Positions 21,167-32,103 of a stretch of 64,000 nt of DNA are shown one piece after another. The DNA is taken from NCBI GenBank assembly GCA_018136815.1, contig CM030940.1:2086901-2150900 (forward strand), in the 5' to 3' direction. Both the position numbers and the translations under genes were made by a program. Numbering within the stretch: the first letter of the stretch is position 1; each line of letters starts with the position of its first letter. The stretch comes from Isochrysis galbana. Its lineage: Eukaryota > Haptophyta > Isochrysidales > Isochrysidaceae. The notes under the pieces are model-generated. The model saw only the letters and a list, made by a program, of their open reading frames with translations. It did no database searches and was not told the origin of the DNA.

Positions 21167-21640
21167 AGTGCGCTTTTAGAGTGGTTTTTGTGCCCGCATA
21201 GCGTGTTCGTACATAACGTTAGCTACCTCCTACGACTTGGTTTTCTCCCACGCCGTTTTTGCTGCTCTGAGTCGCCGCCATGGCCGCCCCCCTCCGCCTT
21301 GAGTCCGTCTCCCCCGGGCACCGAGTCCATACCCCCTCCCAGTGTCCATACCCCGCCTGGCACTCCCAGCGTGGCACTTTGTTCAACATTCCTTCTCTGT
21401 TCATCCCTATTCACCACATGCGCAGCCACCCTCAGCCTCTCCACCACAGTTTGTTTGCTGGGGTGATGCAGATATTCTACTTTTAGGGTCTGTGCGAAGA
21501 ACGTCCCACAGTAGTAGTAGAAAACAATGGATCTCCGGGCACGCCGGAGCAATCGCGGCCGCGGCGACCTTCCCTACTGGTGCGCTTTTAGAGTGGTTTT
21601 GTGCCCCGCATAGCGTTTTCGTAGATAACGTTATGGTAGG
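21167..21640 (+). repeat. Direct repeat pair of about 57 bp, 413 bp apart
   Basis: GTGCGCTTTTAGAGTGGTTT with the following GTGCCCGCATAGCGTGTTCG ... ATAACGTTA occurs at about 21168-21222. Nearly the same sequence (TGCGCTTTTAGAGTGGTTTT ... GCATAGCGTTTTCGTAGATA) occurs at 21581-21634. The second copy overlaps the stop codon of the minus-strand open frame 21631-22446. A recombined element end is possible. Confidence 0.7.
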
Positions 21641-22446
21641 CGCTTGATTGCATTGCACCAAGACTCGACGTGCACGAGCCTCTCGTCGAATTTTTGGATG
21701 CAATCGGCATAGTGCTGGACGAGGTCGAAGAAGTGATTCAGTCGACCGGCGAGTTGCTCGACTTGACTCACTCGATCGGCGAGTTGCTCGAGTCGCCTCC
21801 CAAGTTCATGGGGCTCCTGTGGGGGCGAGCTTCCGGCGAGTACTGCCTGATGACGATGGATGCCTTTCGCGTGATGCAGGAGGCTGCTCATAAACACCAC
21901 CGAAGTCCGCACGTAGCTCATGTATGAGGCGTAGTTGTCGTTGGTGCCCACGATTGAGATGTTGTTGTCAGTTTGATTGACCAGAGCAAGCATTTCCTGT
22001 GGAGTTATGTGTCCGACGCTATCCCGGGTGAAAAGGAGCAGACTGAATTCTGGGCCCTGTCCCTGCACCCTCAGTATGATTTGGCGATTCAGTGTGATGA
22101 CGAGGCCCATGCCGTAGACGTCGTAGTAATTCACTAGAACGCGATTAGGAGGGGTGGTGTCGCTCAAGCTCACGGACGCCAGAACCCTCCTGTGCACTTC
22201 GTCAACGACCGCCTGTGCGTTGTCGTCAGCCCTGACTTCGAACCCCTGCATGACCGCGGACGTCAGGCACGAGAAGCCCTCTACAGGGGATCGTGCGTAG
22301 AAGTTGCAAATCGATTGGAAGGCGTTGTCTGTCGCGTCGGGGAAGAAGGTGACCGGGAGAGTGGCGGAGCGGGTGCTGGTGCGTCGGAGGGCAAGTAGGC
22401 AGGAGGGCAAGTAGGCAGGAGGGCAGCGCGAGGGGGGGGGGGGCAC
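21631..22446 (-). CDS. Unrecognised protein with C-terminal coiled coil; start unresolved
   Basis: About 270 codons open on the minus strand, ending at TAA 21631-21633. The first 25 or so codons are Pro/Leu-rich microsatellite (16-bp tandem GGAGGGCAAGTAGGCA at about 22388-22425) with no ATG. The natural start is therefore downstream (for example the Met in TSAVMQGFEV) or in an unseen exon. From FFPDATDNAFQSICNFYARS onward the composition is protein-like: GFSCLTSAVMQGFEVRADDN, VLVNYYDVYGMGLVITLNRQ, QIILRVQGQGPEFSLLLFTR. A heptad-rich end follows (LGRRLEQLADRVSQVEQLAG). I recognise no family. It abuts the 3' end of a Ty3/gypsy element, so an element-borne accessory gene is possible. Confidence 0.4.
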   Translation of the reverse strand: MPPPPSRCPPAYLPSCLLALRRTSTRSATLPVTFFPDATDNAFQSICNFYARSPVEGFSCLTSAVMQGFEVRADDNAQAVVDEVHRRVLASVSLSDTTPPNRVLVNYYDVYGMGLVITLNRQIILRVQGQGPEFSLLLFTRDSVGHITPQEMLALVNQTDNNISIVGTNDNYASYMSYVRTSVVFMSSLLHHAKGIHRHQAVLAGSSPPQEPHELGRRLEQLADRVSQVEQLAGRLNHFFDLVQHYADCIQKFDERLVHVESWCNAIKRLP

Positions 22447-22447
22447 C

Positions 22448-23100
22448 GCGCCAAAACTCCTGTAAAAGGGAGAAATGGGTGGGACGATGCGTACAAATAG
22501 GTTGCCGCGTCAAGCTTCCGAATTTGTGCTCAAAGGGCCCACGGGTGCTCTCGTCTTCTATTTCCAGCGTCGCCTTCAATGTTTGGTTTCTCGGTTAACT
22601 TGGGTTTCTCTCGCCTCGTTGTTCCAATTCTGGATTTCTTCTATTTCGGTTGATTTGTTTTCGGATTTCTTCTATTTCGGTTGCTTTGTTCTCCTTCCAT
22701 GCCGCTCGTCGAGACGACTCGAATTTAGTCGGGGAGTGTCGTATTCCATACGATGACAGACTTTTACTTCTAACCGGTGGGTTATTTTAAGCCTCAAGGT
22801 CTCGTCGGCGACATTCTACCCCTTCTCTTACTTTCTTTCGATGTCATCAAACGTTCCACGACTGTCTTCTGTCTTCTCTTCATGCATCGGTTGTAGTCTT
22901 CCGTCTTCTCTTCGTGTATCGGCGGTAGCTCCCCAGCGAGGTCTGCCCTCGTTGTTCCGACTTCTCTGTCGCATGTCTGTGCGCCGATGAGTTGCCTTGG
23001 TGCCGACGCGTGACAGTCCGTCCTGGGTGTGGTTAGTTTTCGCCCTGTTTGGTTTAGTTCGTGTGTGTCTGCGTGGCGAGGGACCTTTTTGAGTCCCTGC
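22448..23100 (+). mobile_element. Ty3/gypsy 3' end, polypurine tract and LTR of a second LTR type
   Basis: 22448-22736 matches the 3' untranslated region after the full polyprotein (CTCCTGTAAAAGGGAGAA and following, compare 31867). It ends in TTAGTCGGGGAG, a polypurine-like tract, immediately followed at 22737 by TGTCGTATTCCATACG, the start of an LTR unrelated beyond its ends to that at 32104. The LTR's right edge is not defined, and 5'-leader-like sequence follows to the scaffold gap. So this LTR also appears to sit between two element bodies. Looks broken. Confidence 0.6.
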
Positions 23101-23414
23101 GTTGTAGTCTCTCGTGTCTACCTTGGACCTAAGAAGCTCTCATTCTCCTCCTCTCTCTTCCTCTAGCTCGCTAGCTAGCCTCGGCCCTACCCTCCAACGC
23201 CGCGCGTTGCGAGCCTCCGAACCTCCGTCTCTCTCTTCGTCCCTAGCACTCGATGGCATAAGCTGTCAGACCCGACTTCTACTATGACCTCTCAGACATA
23301 TTCCCGCAAGCAACAACCAACGACTCCTTCACGGCCGCGTCAGCTGCCGGCTCGATCGAACGGCCCTCTGCCTACGAGTCAGTAGTCATCGCGTGTTCGA
23401 CAGGGCCGGTACAC

Positions 23415-23514
23415 NNNNNNNNNNNNNNNNNNNNNNNNNNNNNNNNNNNNNNNNNNNNNNNNNNNNNNNNNNNNNNNNNNNNNNNNNNNNNNNNNNNNNN
23501 NNNNNNNNNNNNNN
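23415..23514. other. Scaffold gap of 100 N
   Basis: Exactly 100 unknown bases, a conventional placeholder for a gap of unknown size. It falls between the LTR at 22737 and the polyprotein start at 24659, so the true structure and length of the element's 5' side are uncertain. Confidence 0.99.
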
Positions 23515-24658
23515 CCTGCTTCGAAGCCTATTATCGGGCTGCGCACCGCCGGCAAGTTACCACTCCAACTCACCGTTGCCGGCTATACTGACCGATCCAC
23601 CGGTCGAAAGGGAGGCTCGTCTCGGCCGCCCAGCCGTCGCTGCGATCCGCCGGCGAACGGCCAAGGGCTACCGCCCGATTTGGGCGTATCCCCGGTGGAC
23701 GCCCGAGCTTTGGAATCGGGCCCGAGCCCGCTTCTGGGCCGTAGCAGGCTATGCCAAGCACCCAAGGGTCTCGGCGGCGCTAGCAAAGTGCCGACCGGCC
23801 GATAATTCAATGGAAACTCCACGAACGGACGATATCAATAGGGAATCACCGAATGGACGAACGAAAACGGCTGTGCCTTCTGCGCTTTTCGACCTCAAGC
23901 TCCTCCTGGCACTCCATCCAGCGAAGCCTGGAAATATGGCACGGGAGACGGTGCTCACAACCCGTCATCTGTCACCATATATCCGCTTTTCTGTGTGAGG
24001 CTGGCTGCGGAGAGTGCGGATCGGACGAGCACATTCATAAGCTTCTTCGCTCGATGTCCGGGTTAAGCCTCAGTAGGGGTCCGGCGGGGTCCCCGTCCTT
24101 CAAACCCTGGCGGAGAACATCGCGGGCGGTGGGCCTGAACGCCACCACCACCATCCCGATCCGATCCCTACGCCGCTTGGGAGAAGAGCTGTCGACGCGG
24201 CGATTCTCCCCCTGTCTCTAGCTCTATTCAGTCCTCGACGTGGGAGCCGCCTCGCCGGCTGAAGCCCCCGCCGAACGGCTATCTCGGAAGCCGGAGTCGA
24301 CACTTGACCCGGGCTCCTGGAAACAGGTTTGCCCCGGAGATAGTCGCGACCCGACTCTCCGAAATTCGTGTACGTCTACAAGTTCTTCTATTACTCCGCA
24401 CGCTATTAGGATGTTAGGGCCGATTCTCGCTCGCTGCCCTCTTGGAATCTATTTCTACGGATACTATGCTGTCTTCGGTTTCTTCTAATTCTCCTAGGTC
24501 TTTCGACGCATCTTCATCCCTGGATTCATCCCCGACGGCCCTGCCCAAGGGGTGGGCTAGGTGGATCCGACGCGTCTTCGGTCTCTTCGTTTCGTAAACA
24601 GTCAGTTGTAAAGCCCTCGAGGGCTGTCGACTCGGTATCATCTTCTGCTCTAGGTTCT
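23515..24658 (+). mobile_element. Probable Ty3/gypsy 5' leader / gag-side sequence
   Basis: Between the gap and the polyprotein ATG. Partly protein-like frames (for example GYRPIWAYPRWTPELWNRAR at about 23670-23730) suggest gag-side coding matter, but no capsid or zinc-knuckle motif is recognisable. Assigned to the element by position only. Confidence 0.4.
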
Positions 24659-27600
24659 ATGGATAGGTCCGACGTGGCCGCTGCCGCGTCCGAAAAAGTT
24701 GTTGCTGCTTTACCTGTTTCTGCTCTTTCCCGGCGGGACCCCACTGGAGACCTCTCTCCCAAGGGCCATAGCCGGAGCCGCTCTGCGGACAAATTGTCGT
24801 TGTCTACCGTAGGTTCTCGTGCAGTGGAGGCGGAGACTAGTGCCTCCTCCTCACCTCTCTCCCCGGTTCGTTATATTTCTCCGTCATCGTGTTCATTCTC
24901 TCGTCTCGAAGTTGCACCCGTTCTCGTTTCTGACTTGGTTCCCGACCCGGAAGGGTCGGCTTCCGGAGTCAATGAAGTTGAAGGTTCCAAGGGAGCTGCG
25001 GCTTTCCGCGCTCACGCCGTGGCCACCCCAGACTCGGGAGACGCAGTGGCCGTCGATTACGATCTCTCGTCGCGCCCCACACGGACGCCGGCGTCTCCTC
25101 TTTCTCTCGGCTCTCCGGAGGATCCCCGTTCCAGGGATCGCCCGCCGGGGCCAACCCCCTTCAGGTCTAGCCCACCGAAACTTCAGGGCGACGACCCCCT
25201 CCCCCTGAATTCTACTGCCGAGGCCATCCACCGGATCGCCGTGGTTGGTTGTTCCTCGGCCGCCAAGTCTACTGAAGCTGCCCGCGCCCCTACGCGCGAG
25301 CTCCAAATGTTAGCCGCCTCCCGTGCCCGGGCTAGCGGTTCCTCCGTCATCTTGCCCCGCCATCTCGCCGAAGCTGCTCTAGCCTTGCGGCGGCCGCACG
25401 CGAGCACTCATTCATCACCCGCTGCCGTACTGCCGACGCATTTTGACGAGCTTTGCGCTGAGTTAGCGGCGATCCACGACGCCGTGACGCTCGACGCGGC
25501 CGAGGGGATTCCTCCACCCCGCGTTCTAGTCGTCGGTGAAGCTAGCGGGGTCGTGTCTTCGATGTTCCTACTCGCCGGAGCGCACGTCGCGACGTGCGAT
25601 CTACGACCGTCGGAGATCGACTACATTCCCCACTTCTGCGGAGATGCTCTTCACATTCAAAACCTCGGTTGGGACCTCGTGGTCGCGCATCCGCCGTGCA
25701 CGTATTTGTCGGCGGTGAGTTGCCAGTGGCTCGATCGGGAGCCGGGACGACGCCAGGCTCTCGAATCCGCCGCTAGAGTCTTCCTCGCCATGGCGAGCGC
25801 CGACGCGCCTTTCGTTGCCGTCGAAAATCCTCGAATGCACGCGGAAGCCTCCGCCTTAGTCGGGGGGTTGCGACCGCGGCAGTTTGTGCAGCCGTGGCAG
25901 CACGGCACGGGCCATCAAAAAGCAACTGGCCTGTACCTGACGGCTTCACTCCCGTCCTTGCAGCCTTCGAAGATTGTCGAGGGACGTCTATCCGCTATGG
26001 CGGATCTATCGCCGTCGCCCCACCGTGGCGCCCTTCGCAGCCGCACCTATGTGGGCATTGCCGGTGCAATGGCGGCCCAGTGGATGCCGGTCTTGCGCCG
26101 TTATGCGCGCGAAGCCAAGGCGTCGCGTTCGCTCGACTTCACGGTGGACTGGGCAATTTCCCAAGCAGCTGCCAGCTTGAGAGAACGCCCTTCGCTTTGC
26201 TCGACCGGTTTCGAGCTGGCTGAGCCGAGGACGGCTCTGGCTCGTTTCATGGAGGGGAGAGGCGAAGCAGCTTCTAGCTCTCACCTCACGCCTCCCAGCG
26301 GTTCGCCAGTGTCTGATTCGGTTGTCGTGATCCCGGACGCAGGCCCCGTTGCCGATGCTTCTCGCCTGCTTCATCAGGAGGACTCGGAAACAAACGTATC
26401 GCAAGACGAGGCCGAGGCGGAAGGAGACCGCTTCCTGCCGTGGGAGTGGCCCATAGAGGACCGCTCTACAACGCCAGGCCCTCCAAACACGGTGAAGAAG
26501 CGCCGCAGCAAGTGGCAGGTCTTCGACCGTGATGTAATTTCGGGGGTCCATCGGTGGCAGGATGTCACGCCTTCCATCGCCCAAGAAATCGCTGAGCAAG
26601 CGGCAGCTGCGGAGCCGTCGGAACCTCCCATCTTGTCTCGACTGGGCTCTCAAGGCATCAATGCACTATCTCCGAGCGCCTCCTTCACGGCTGGCGACGA
26701 GGGAGTGGCCGAACTGACCAATTCGTTCGTAGCCGAAAGGCCACTCGAAACCTGGGATGTCGGGCCCGACTCGGGAGAAGATGACACGCCCGAGATGCCA
26801 GAACACCGGAGCATGCAGACCCTCGAGACCAAGCCCTCCGACGCCGCCGAAGGAGAGGATACTCCACGGGCACTGTATTGCGATGGGGCTACCGCTAGGG
26901 GCCTCAGTGCGGCCGGATTTTCCGAGTTGTCGAAGCTTCCGAAGACAGACTTGCAGAAGTCCCTGGAGAAGGAATGGTCACGCCAAATGGATCAACCTCG
27001 GCATCCGACGGACCGTCGAGGGCTAGGCTATGATGGCGTGCCTAACCCCTCTAGTTCAGCAAAGGCATCCCCACGCTCCTCGATACCATTCGTGCCGCAG
27101 ACGGTGGCCGCCGCTATCGAGCGAGTGCCCCACGTCGATGAATCTTCTCCGTCCAGGCTAGCCTCCAATCCAACCACCCTGTCACCCGGAGCCGGAACCT
27201 CACTTCCGGTGGAATCTATCGCGGACACTCCGCCGCCGCTCTACCCTCGTCACTGCCTCTATGTCCGCGATCTCGTGGTCTGCCGTGCCGATGGCGACCG
27301 CGCAGCTCAAGGGTTCGTTCTCCCGGACGTTGCCCTCACGGTGAACAGCACCCTGGCTGACACTGGAGCGGGCCCGTCAGTAATCACCACTGCTCTTCTC
27401 GATCGACTACCTGAAGACGCCTGCGTCGAACGCGTATCGGACGCTACCGTCCCCAACCTACATGGGCCGGACGGCCTTCCTCTCATCACTAGGGGCCGGG
27501 CTAGCCTCGTCTTCTCCTTGTCCGGTCGCCTCTTCCGTCATTCGTTCGCGGTCATCGAAGGAAACCCGATGCTTCTGCTCGGGAACGATTTTTTGGCCGC

Positions 27601-30600
27601 CCACTCCGCTACCATTTCTCTCGACGCCGCGAGCTCGGAAGGAAGCCTCCGCCTCCGTCCGGCCTCTGGCGATTCAGAAGACTCTTCAAGAGCCCTTTCC
27701 GAATGTGTAGTCAGAGTTTCCACGGCGCCGCCCCCAGTCGCGGACGCCGGCTTCGTCGGAGCTATCTCGATGTCACCCGGTCAGCCGCTGACTGTCGACT
27801 TTCTGGAGAGGTCGACGGCAACACGAGAGGTCCCGGCCGGATCGGAGGGTGAGGCTGCTGCTGATGCTAGACAGCCACTCTATACACCTCTCTTTGAGTC
27901 TGCCGACGAGTTTGCGGCCAAAGCTCCGGCGTCTACCTCGTCCGAATATCTTCTCTACACGGAGCAAGCGGTGACGATTCCTGCCTTCCACCGCGCAACC
28001 ATCTGGGTCAGGGTTCCGCTAGCTCTCCGAGATCATTCGGACTGCGCGATGCTGGTCGACCGCCTACCAAATCGCGAGGCTCTCGATTCGTCCCCTCTCG
28101 TAATGCCCACGGTGGTCACGCCCACGGACGATCGCCGCATCGCGGTGACGATCGTCCACACCGGAGTCGATGCGCTGACCCTGCCGTCTCTGCATCCGAT
28201 AGCTTCGCTCCAGGTGCGTTTCAAGTTGCACCGGGGCTGGACTCCGAATGGAAGCGAGGGGGATGGTGACCCTGTCACCGCGCTGAGCGAGGAGCAACGA
28301 TCTCTACTCGACTCAGCCACCATCGATCCGGACCGGCTTCTTTCCGACGATCAACGAGAAGAAGTACGCCAACTCTTGGCCCGGCGCATCAAAGCTTTCG
28401 CGTTGCACCCGGGGGCTCCAAACCATACGCACGTTCTCGAGGTGGAGTTGCCACTCAACCCCGGCGCTGTTCCTCACCGGCATGCTCCGTCTAGAGTGGG
28501 CCGCGCGGGCGAGCTCATCATAGAAGAGGAGGTAGCCAAGATGGAAGCCGCCGGCATTATTCGCAAGTCAAATTCGGCTTGGGCTTCCCGAGTAGTCCTG
28601 GTCAGCAAGAAAGATGGCTCCGTTCGATTCTGCGTGGACTACCGCGACACGAACGCCAAGCTACGCGTCGAGGATAGCCCTCTACCCCTCATTGTAGAGG
28701 CTATTGATAGGCTAGCGTCCGGCCAAGGGCCGCTCAGTTCTCTCTTTTTATGTACTCTCGATTTAGCCTCTGGTTTTTGGGGCATCCCGATCAAAGAATC
28801 GCACAAACATATCACCGCTTTCACTACCCACCGCGGCAAATACGAGTTCAACTTTCTACCGTTCGGCATCCAATCAGGTCCCTCCTACATGTGCCGCTTG
28901 ATGGACATCGTTCTCGGTGCGCTATCGTGGGAGATCTGCATGCCTTACCTCGATGATGTCGGCATCTGGTCAACGGGAGTGGGTCCTTCCGAAGAGGCCA
29001 GGGCACAAGCTTCGTTCGAGCAAATGCTTCACCGGCTAGACCTAGTTCTCGAGCGGCTAGAGTGGGCCGGCCTGACCTGCAAGATGTCCAAGTGTGTCTT
29101 CTTTGCCACCTCTACGGAGTACCTCGGTCACGTTGTCTCGAGGGAAGGTCTCAAGATGGACCCGAAGAAGGTCGCAGCTGTCGCCGACATCGACCCGTCA
29201 TCCATCAACTCCTTGGAAGCGGTTCGATCTTTCCTCGGCCTTTGCTCCTACTACCGTCGATTCATTCGCCAATTCGCCGCTAAGGCTGCTCCTCTCACTG
29301 CTCTCACGCGGAAGGGCTGCGACGTGGCAAAAGAGTCCCAGTCCGAGGAGTGTCGCCGAGCTATCCAAGAGCTCAAGACAGCGATCACTTCGGAGCCCGT
29401 CTTGACTCCACCCAGGGATGATCGGCCCTTCATCGTCAAGACCGATGGGGCTAGCAAGTTGGGCATCGCCGGCATCCTCTCGCAGCTAGGAGACGATAAC
29501 CGTGAACGAGTCGTTGGGTACTACGCTCGCAGTCTCACCTCGGCCGAACGCCATTGGACGGTGACCGAGATCGAACTCTTGGCTGCCCTGGAATCAATCC
29601 GAAATTGGCGACCCTACCTTTGGGGGCGTCGGTTCAAGTTAGTCGTCGACCACTCCGCGCTGCGATGGCTGCATACCATGAAGGATCAAGTAGCCGGTGG
29701 GCCAGCCTCTCGGCTGACTCGGTGGGCTCTCAAGTTGGCTGATTACCGGTTCGATGTCGAACATAAACCAGGAGCTGTTCATCAGGATGCTGACGGGCTG
29801 TCCCGGCTAGCATCCCTGGAGCCGGAACACGAAGATGAATCACTCGCCGGCCCAGCGTCGCTAGCGGTACGTGAGCCCGGCTCAGAGTCTCTAGCCGAGC
29901 ATGAACGGTCTCATCCGGTGGCTGCCATCACGCGCTCCGTAGTTACGGCGCGAGGGCTTCAAGCTTTGGACCGATCTCGTCGTCGAGCCTCCGATTCCGG
30001 GCCCGCCATTAAGTCCAGTTATTTGGCTCCGGGTACGCCGACTTCCGAAGAGATGAGAGCGGCCCTGGCGGAAGATCCGTTCGTAGAGCCACTCCTAGGT
30101 TCAGGAGAGACGGTCAATCACGAGCCATCAGGCCAAGGGTCGCCTCCGCCGGCCGTCGCCTCGGGCCCCATTGCCGACGATGATTCGTGTTCCAGTCCTG
30201 TCGCTCCCGCTCCCGTTTCCGCTCAGCAATCCAAGATGTTTCGCCGTTTCGTCGTTCACGATGGGCTCGTCTACTATCGCACCGTCCTTGACTCCACCGA
30301 CCCGGACTCGCTAGTGCTCTATGTTCCGCCCTCGTTGCGGTCTCGCTACCTCTTTGCCTACCACGATCGCTCCGGTCACCTTGGAGTTTCTCGTATGTCC
30401 GGTCTTCTTCGTACTCGGGTATACTGGCCTGGCATGTCTTCCGACGTTGCATCCTACGTCCGGGAATGCCACGAGTGCACCCTCGCCAAGCCGCTACCTA
30501 GGGCTCTAGCGTCGCCCTCCGGTCTCTCCGTGGGCACCTACCCCTTTGATGTGGTCTACTGCGACGTGCTCGCACTGGCTCCCACTCACAACTTCGTGCC

Positions 30601-31726
30601 TGGAGTCTCGGGTTACGACAAGCTGGTCGTCTTCATCGACTCGCTCACTCGATGGATTGAGGCTGAGCCTTCGAATGGGGATCCTTCGTCGGAGGTGGCC
30701 TTGGACATGTTCATCCGCTTGATTGTGACGCGTTATGGAGTCCCTAGGCAGCTTCGAACCGACGCCGGTTCGAATCTATGTTCGGTTCTTGTTTCGCGTA
30801 TTCTGGAGCTCACCGGGACTGATTTGTCGAGTACAGAGCCGTACCGACATGAGGGTGTAGGCTTCGTCGAACGCGCTCAGCAAACGCTCATTCGTTTGAT
30901 GCGCGCCTCGAACGAGGGTGGCGGTCATTGGGTCGACCATTTGCCGTTCCTACTCCTCTCGTTGAGGGCCTCTTCCGGTCGTGTCACCTCCCGGTCTCCA
31001 GCGTCTTTGATCTTTGGGCGTGAGCTGCGTCTGCCCGCTCAACTCTCTGATCCGAAGACCGTTTCGCCAACTGCTCTCGAGGCGGCGTCCGCCGACGTTC
31101 GCTCGTACGCATCCAGGCTCAATGCGAGCCTCCGCCTCTCTTGGTCCAGCGCTCTCGAGGCTACCCTAGCCGCTCAGGCTGAGTCAGTCCGTGACGCTAC
31201 CATCAAGTCTCAAAGACCAGCGCGTTTCGAACCTGGGGATCGCGTCTGCATGCGATTACCAGGCCATGCCAACAAGTTGCAATTCATCTACTCGGGTCCC
31301 TACCGCGTCGTAGAGGCTCTGTCCGACACTAGGTACCGACTCCGTGATTTGGAGAACCGGTTAGTCAAGGAGGAGGTGCATATCTCGAACCTCCGGCCGT
31401 ATCATACTTTCGTTGATGAAGAGCCGCTGGCTGACGACGAGTACATCGTTGAAAAGTTGCTCGATCGTCGTAGCCATGGCGGTTCTATCGAGTACCTCGT
31501 GAAGTGGCGTGGCTATTCTATTCGAGAAGCCACCTGGGAGCCTCGTTCCGAGTTGCTCCGTCGTTGTTCTGATTTGCTTGATGATTATGATCGCTCCGTC
31601 GAAGAGACTTGTCCAGAAGATGTTGAGTCCCCGGAAGCAACTTCTTCGTCGGCCAGGGATACTCCTCTTCCTCCCGTTCTCGATGCGCCGTCTTCGCGCA
31701 CTCGATCCAGGCTCCACTCCCGTTGA
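24659..31726 (+). mobile_element. Ty3/gypsy chromovirus-like polyprotein with embedded cytosine methyltransferase domain
   Basis: One open frame of 2355 codons from ATG 24659 that looks whole. Parts in order, by approximate residue: a Ser/Pro-rich N-terminal region (1-280); a C5-cytosine methyltransferase-like domain (about 285-485); an acidic linker; an aspartic protease with DTGAGPS (about 898); reverse transcriptase with YRDTNAKLR and YLDD (about 1428); RNase H (about 1590-1690, TDGASKLGIAGILSQ); integrase with an HHCC zinc-binding region (YHDRSGHLGV ... CHECTLAKP, about 1900-1945) and catalytic core; and a C-terminal chromodomain (about 2260-2315, YLVKWRGYSIREATWEP). No CCHC knuckle was recognised. 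Protease-RT-RNaseH-integrase order and the chromodomain place it with Ty3/gypsy chromoviruses. The 3' LTR is at 32104-32820. Its uninterrupted frame suggests a young insertion. Confidence 0.92.
25515..26110 (+). other. Phage-type C5-cytosine DNA methyltransferase-like domain inside the polyprotein
   Basis: Sub-feature of the preceding entry. The sequence shows VLVVGEASGVVSSMFLLAGA (SAM-binding motif I pattern), VATCDLRPSE (motif II, acidic end of strand 2) and WDLVVAHPPCTYLS with the Pro-Cys of motif IV. It continues with FVAVENPRMH with Glu-Asn-Pro of motif VI, QFVQPWQHGTGHQKATGLYL and SRTYVGIAGAMAAQW. This succession is what I know from the compact phage/prophage cytosine methyltransferase family. 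Presence of both PC and ENP makes catalysis conceivable; activity and target are unknown. Confidence 0.82.
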
Positions 31727-32103
31727 TCCCATGTCTTGGGTAAGGGACCCGTCCCTCTAGGCTAGCCCCACGCCTCGGCTAGGGCTCCGAGTTCAAGAGC
31801 GAATCATGGAGGTGCTGAACGCGTGCTGCCTGCGCTCTACACCCGGCGCAACACCCGAGCAAAGCTCCTGTAAAAGGGAGAAGTGGGTGGGGCAGTGCGT
31901 ACGAAAGAGGCCGCCGCGTTAAGCCGCCGATTTCGTGCTCGCTTTGGATCCAAAGGGTGTTCTTGTCTCCACGTTTCGCTCGCTATGTTCCGTTGCTTCT
32001 TGTTCCGATTCTGACCTCTGGTCAGCTCAGGTTCCAGGTTCCAGGTCTCTGTTTCCAGGTTCACCGCTCGACATCGGGAGACGTCTCGATCTTAGTCGGG
32101 GGG
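31727..32103 (+). mobile_element. 3' untranslated region and polypurine tract of the long gypsy element
   Basis: Shares CTCCTGTAAAAGGGAGAAGTG with the 22.45-kb element end. Ends in ATCTTAGTCGGGGGG directly before the LTR start at 32104, the expected place of the plus-strand primer (polypurine tract). Confidence 0.65.

Noticed and set aside
23379-23998. Open frames running through the N gap
   Set aside because: Unknown bases cannot support a protein; the frames are counted only because N codons are not stops.
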